This document shows, piece after piece, positions 5,441 to 6,946 of a DNA stretch of 6,946 nt. Origin of the DNA: an uncultured Clostridia bacterium (GTDB lineage Bacteria; Bacillota; Clostridia; Christensenellales; Borkfalkiaceae); NCBI GenBank assembly GCA_900548845.1, contig URMI01000051.1, positions 1 through 6,946 of the forward strand, given 5' to 3'. The notes under the pieces are model-generated. The model was not told the DNA's origin, made no database searches, and saw only the letters and a program-made list of their open reading frames with translations. A program made the translations under genes and the position numbers. Position 1 is the first letter of the stretch, and each line of letters begins with the position of its first letter.

Positions 5441-5459
5441 AAGCGAACATAATTTGCAA
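5431..5459 (-). promoter_or_regulatory. Promoter of the dehydrogenase-like gene
   Basis: On the minus strand the -35 box TTGCAA (5459-5454), a 17-bp spacer and a perfect TATAAT (5436-5431) give a good sigma-A promoter. The expected start near 5424 leaves about 44 bases of leader before the ATG. The -35 box is the same palindromic hexamer used at 526-531, but here no TATAAT lies 17 bp away on the other strand. Confidence 0.8.
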
Positions 5460-5537
5460 CTGTTTTGCACGAAAAAGGGGGAAGATGAAAATTGCGCGAA
5501 CAGGGCAGCCGAATTTGCGTTTGCCCGATAAAAACAG

Positions 5538-5566
5538 TTGACTCAAAGGCGCAAACCGTATATAAT
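5538..5566 (+). promoter_or_regulatory. Promoter of rpmE
   Basis: TTGACT (5538-5543), a 17-bp spacer and a perfect TATAAT (5561-5566) form a near-consensus sigma-A promoter. Transcription should start near 5573, giving a leader of about 70 bases. Between this and the leftward dehydrogenase promoter lie about 78 bases in which I see only a weak inverted repeat (GGGCA 5503-5507 with TGCCC 5522-5526). Confidence 0.82.
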
Positions 5567-5587
5567 ATGCAGGTAAATAACCGAAAG

Positions 5588-5612
5588 TGCGGCGATAAAG
5601 CAGACGTCCGCA
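5588..5612 (+). promoter_or_regulatory. Hairpin in the rpmE leader, candidate L31 leader element
   Basis: TGCGG (5588-5592) pairs with CCGCA (5608-5612), one T bulges at 5607, and CG (5593-5594) pairs with CG (5605-5606), leaving the 10-base loop ATAAAGCAGA. GCGGCG from the left arm is repeated at 5615-5620 just after the stem, so it could compete for the CCGC arm. Ribosomal protein genes including L31 often carry autoregulatory leaders in Bacillota; I cannot match this to a known consensus by eye. Confidence 0.45.
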
Positions 5613-5641
5613 TAGCGGCGAAAAAGGAGAGTGAACGGACA

Positions 5642-5845
5642 ATGAAGAGCGGCATTCATCCCAAATACCATGAAGTGACCGTGGTCTGTGCCTGCGGAGA
5701 GACGTTCAAGACGGGTTCGACCAAAGACGGCGACGTGATGAAGGTGGATATCTGCAGCAAGTGCCACCCCTTCTTCACGGGCAGACAGAAGCTCGTGGAT
5801 ACCGGCGGTCGGGTCGATAAGTTCAAGAAAAGATACGGTATCTGA
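5642..5845 (+). CDS. rpmE: 50S ribosomal protein L31, zinc-binding type
   Basis: A 67-residue L31 that sits at the large-subunit side of the bridge between ribosomal subunits. The protein opens [12 protein letters not shown] and carries C16, C18, C38 and C41 (CAC and CSKC), the four zinc ligands of the C+ form, then the diagnostic [10 protein letters not shown] at 41-50 and the basic tail KFKKRYGI. Length is usual for the family. The start is fixed by the family N-terminus; the best Shine-Dalgarno, AGGAG at 5625-5629, is 12 bases away, longer than ideal, which fits a structured leader. The zinc-type form is the one expressed under zinc sufficiency in species with both; no C- paralogue is in the window. 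The DUF1385 gene follows after 92 bases. Confidence 0.97.
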   Translation: MKSGIHPKYHEVTVVCACGETFKTGSTKDGDVMKVDICSKCHPFFTGRQKLVDTGGRVDKFKKRYGI

Positions 5846-5863
5846 TCGGACGATCGCGACCGG

Positions 5864-5890
5864 CAGCCTCTTGCAACAAGAGGCTGTTTT
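5864..5890 (+). terminator. Hairpin terminator or attenuator after rpmE
   Basis: CAGCCTCTT (5864-5872) and AAGAGGCTG (5878-5886) form a perfect 9-bp stem with loop GCAAC, followed by TTTT and then GC. A run of seven T lies at 5904-5910 but too far from the stem to count. The short U run suggests partial termination, consistent with no separate promoter being seen for the DUF1385 gene downstream. Confidence 0.7.
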
Positions 5891-5910
5891 GCTAAGCAGG
5901 GTCTTTTTTT

Positions 5911-5926
5911 GTTCCCGCCCGGGAAC
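5911..5926 (+). promoter_or_regulatory. Short GC hairpin next to the DUF1385 ribosome binding site
   Basis: GTTCCC and GGGAAC pair around GCCC (possibly a seventh pair). The stem ends 2 bases before the GGGGAAG ribosome binding site (5929-5935). It may influence access to that site, or protect the end of a processed message. Function is inferred from position only. Confidence 0.4.
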
Positions 5927-5937
5927 ACGGGGAAGCT

Positions 5938-6931
5938 ATGAAAAAAAAGACGAATTATACCTACATCGGCGGGCAGGCAGTCATCCAGGGCGTCATGATG
6001 CGCGGCAAGCGCGGCATGGCGACGGTCGTCCGCAACGATAAGGGCGAACTGTGCATGGAAGCCAAGCGCATCACTCCTCCCGAAGAGCGGAAGAAGTGGA
6101 CGCGCGCCGTCTTCCTGCGCGGGGTCGTCAATTTTTTCCTGTCCTTTGTCGACGGCATGCAGGCGCTTCTGCGCAGTTCGGAAGCCGCCATCACCGACGA
6201 CGAGGAAGCCCCGCCCAAGATCAACAAATGGGTGGCGGAAAAGTGGAAGGTGAGCGCCTCGAGCATCATCACCTTCTTTTCCATGCTCATCGGCGTCGCC
6301 ATCGCGCTGGGGCTCTTTCTCTTCCTTCCCATGTATTTCACCGAGCTCATCGCTTCCGTTTCGGACGGCGCCATCGCCGACGTAAGGGGGCTTGCGGGGC
6401 TCTATTATAACCTCATCGAAGGCGGCTTCCGCTTCGTCATCTTCGTCGCGTACATCCTCTTCACGCTGCTTTTCAAGTCGCTGAGGGAGACGTACCGCTA
6501 TCACGGGGCGGAGCATAAGACCATCAACTGTTATGAGCTGGGCATGCCCCTCACCGTGGAGAACGTGAAGAAGTGCTCGCGCATGCACGACCGCTGCGGC
6601 ACGACCTTCATCTTCTTCGTGCTCATCGTCTCCATCCTGCTCTTTGCGCTCGTGAGCTGGGCGATCGGCGGGCTCAACACGGGCTCTTCCGCGCTCGACT
6701 TCTTTTTGAGCTTCCTCATCAAGCTCGTGCTCCTTCCCGTCATCGCGGGCGTTTCGTACGAAATTTTAAAGCTGCTCGCAAAGACGCAGTCGCCCCTCGT
6801 CCTTCCCCTGAAGGCGCCCGGCTATCTTTTGCAGAAACTTACCACCAAGGAGCCCGACGACGGCATGATCGAATGCGCCGTCCTGGCGTTTGAAAAGGTA
6901 CTCGATATGGACGCCGATCCCGATTCCCCCG
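5938..6931 (+). CDS. yqhQ: DUF1385 family integral membrane protein (YqhQ-like), 3' end missing
   Basis: A conserved membrane protein of unknown biochemical function, usually found beside rpmE, prmC and prfA in Clostridia. Visible signatures are IGGQAVIQGVMMRGK at residues 10-24, RYHGAEHKTINCYE at 187-200 and HDRCGTTF at 217-224, whose conserved His, Glu and Cys suggest a metal or catalytic site. EPDD is at 305-308. Likely membrane helices lie at about 107-133, 161-180, 222-244 and 251-275. Native sequence gives 331 full codons; the codons after that read into adapter bases. Related proteins I recall are about 310-330 residues or slightly longer, so only a short tail is lost. ATG at 5938 follows GGGGA with a 4-base gap and gives the family N-terminus. 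It is probably transcribed by read-through from rpmE. Confidence 0.92.
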
Positions 6932-6946
6932 AGATCGGAAGAGCAC
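6932..6946 (+). other. Illumina TruSeq adapter remnant at the contig end
   Basis: The final 15 bases, AGATCGGAAGAGCAC, are identical to the start of the TruSeq read-1 adapter; the closing AC distinguishes it from the read-2 adapter, which continues GT. A chance exact match placed flush with the end is very unlikely. These bases should not be read as part of the DUF1385 gene. Confidence 0.93.

Noticed and set aside
5503..5526. Inverted repeat GGGCA/TGCCC ahead of the rpmE promoter
   Set aside because: Five base pairs with a 14-base loop are expected often by chance in this composition; no U run or repeat copy supports a role.
4672..5541. 289-codon open frame on the plus strand opposite the dehydrogenase-like gene
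   Set aside because: It is antisense to a well-supported gene with its own promoter and ribosome binding site. Its composition (many Asp, Glu, Ala, Gly, Val, Phe) is typical of a mirror frame in GC-rich DNA, and no domain is visible.
5485..5541. Short plus-strand frame of 18 codons ([18 protein letters not shown]) after AGGGGG, ahead of rpmE
   Set aside because: It ends inside the rpmE -35 box, so it is not part of the rpmE transcript, and no promoter is seen upstream on this strand. There is no run of regulatory codons as in a leader peptide.
5656..6588. 310-codon open frame on the minus strand opposite rpmE and the DUF1385 gene
   Set aside because: It crosses two recognised genes and the intergenic terminator, and shows no family features.
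1..6946. Search for CRISPR repeats, tRNA or rRNA genes, transposases, integrases, attachment sites and defence genes
   Set aside because: None seen on either strand: no spaced long repeats, no cloverleaf, no DDE or recombinase motifs. The content is ordinary chromosomal genes.

Overview
The window looks like a chromosomal fragment of a GC-rich, low-abundance-type member of the Bacillota (Clostridia side). The evidence is strong A/G-rich Shine-Dalgarno sites, sigma-A type promoters with 17-bp spacers, a zinc-type L31 gene followed by a DUF1385/YqhQ membrane protein (an order common in Clostridia), and an RsbU/SpoIIE-type phosphatase. Codons mostly end in G or C. The lineage is an inference. 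The last 15 bases match the Illumina TruSeq read-1 adapter prefix, so the window ends at a contig edge, probably of a metagenomic or draft assembly.

Layout, left to right. (1) Positions 1-469, minus strand: the N-terminal 156 residues of a CCA tRNA nucleotidyltransferase, running off the left edge and starting at TTG. (2) Positions 503-554: a compact divergent promoter in which one palindromic TTGCAA box is placed 17 bp from a perfect TATAAT on each strand; it fires the nucleotidyltransferase leftward and the next operon rightward. (3) Positions 611-2531, plus strand: a two-gene operon of a diacylglycerol-kinase-family lipid kinase and a PAS-SpoIIE/PP2C phosphatase whose PAS domain carries four clustered cysteines. 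A 13-bp palindromic terminator at 2538-2567 closes it and can also serve the converging gene. (4) Positions 2584-2814, minus: a 76-residue two-helix membrane protein of unknown function with its own strong promoter and leader. (5) Positions 2970-4306, minus: a HAD (Cof-type) phosphatase and a YfcE-type metallophosphodiesterase overlapping by ATGA. (6) Positions 4372-5379, minus: a medium-chain dehydrogenase-like protein that has lost its zinc ligands, with a strong promoter at 5431-5459. (7) From 5538, plus: promoter, structured leader, rpmE (L31), a hairpin terminator-like element, and a DUF1385 gene that runs into the adapter.

Most genes are housekeeping or small-molecule phosphate chemistry: tRNA end repair, lipid phosphorylation, a stress-type phosphatase switch, two phosphohydrolases and a ribosomal protein. 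I see no mobile element, CRISPR array, tRNA, rRNA or defence cassette, and no clear new multigene system. The points most worth a second look are the shared-box divergent promoter, the cysteine-cluster PAS phosphatase coupled to a lipid kinase, the zinc-less dehydrogenase, the small membrane gene with a conspicuous promoter, and the adapter at the end.
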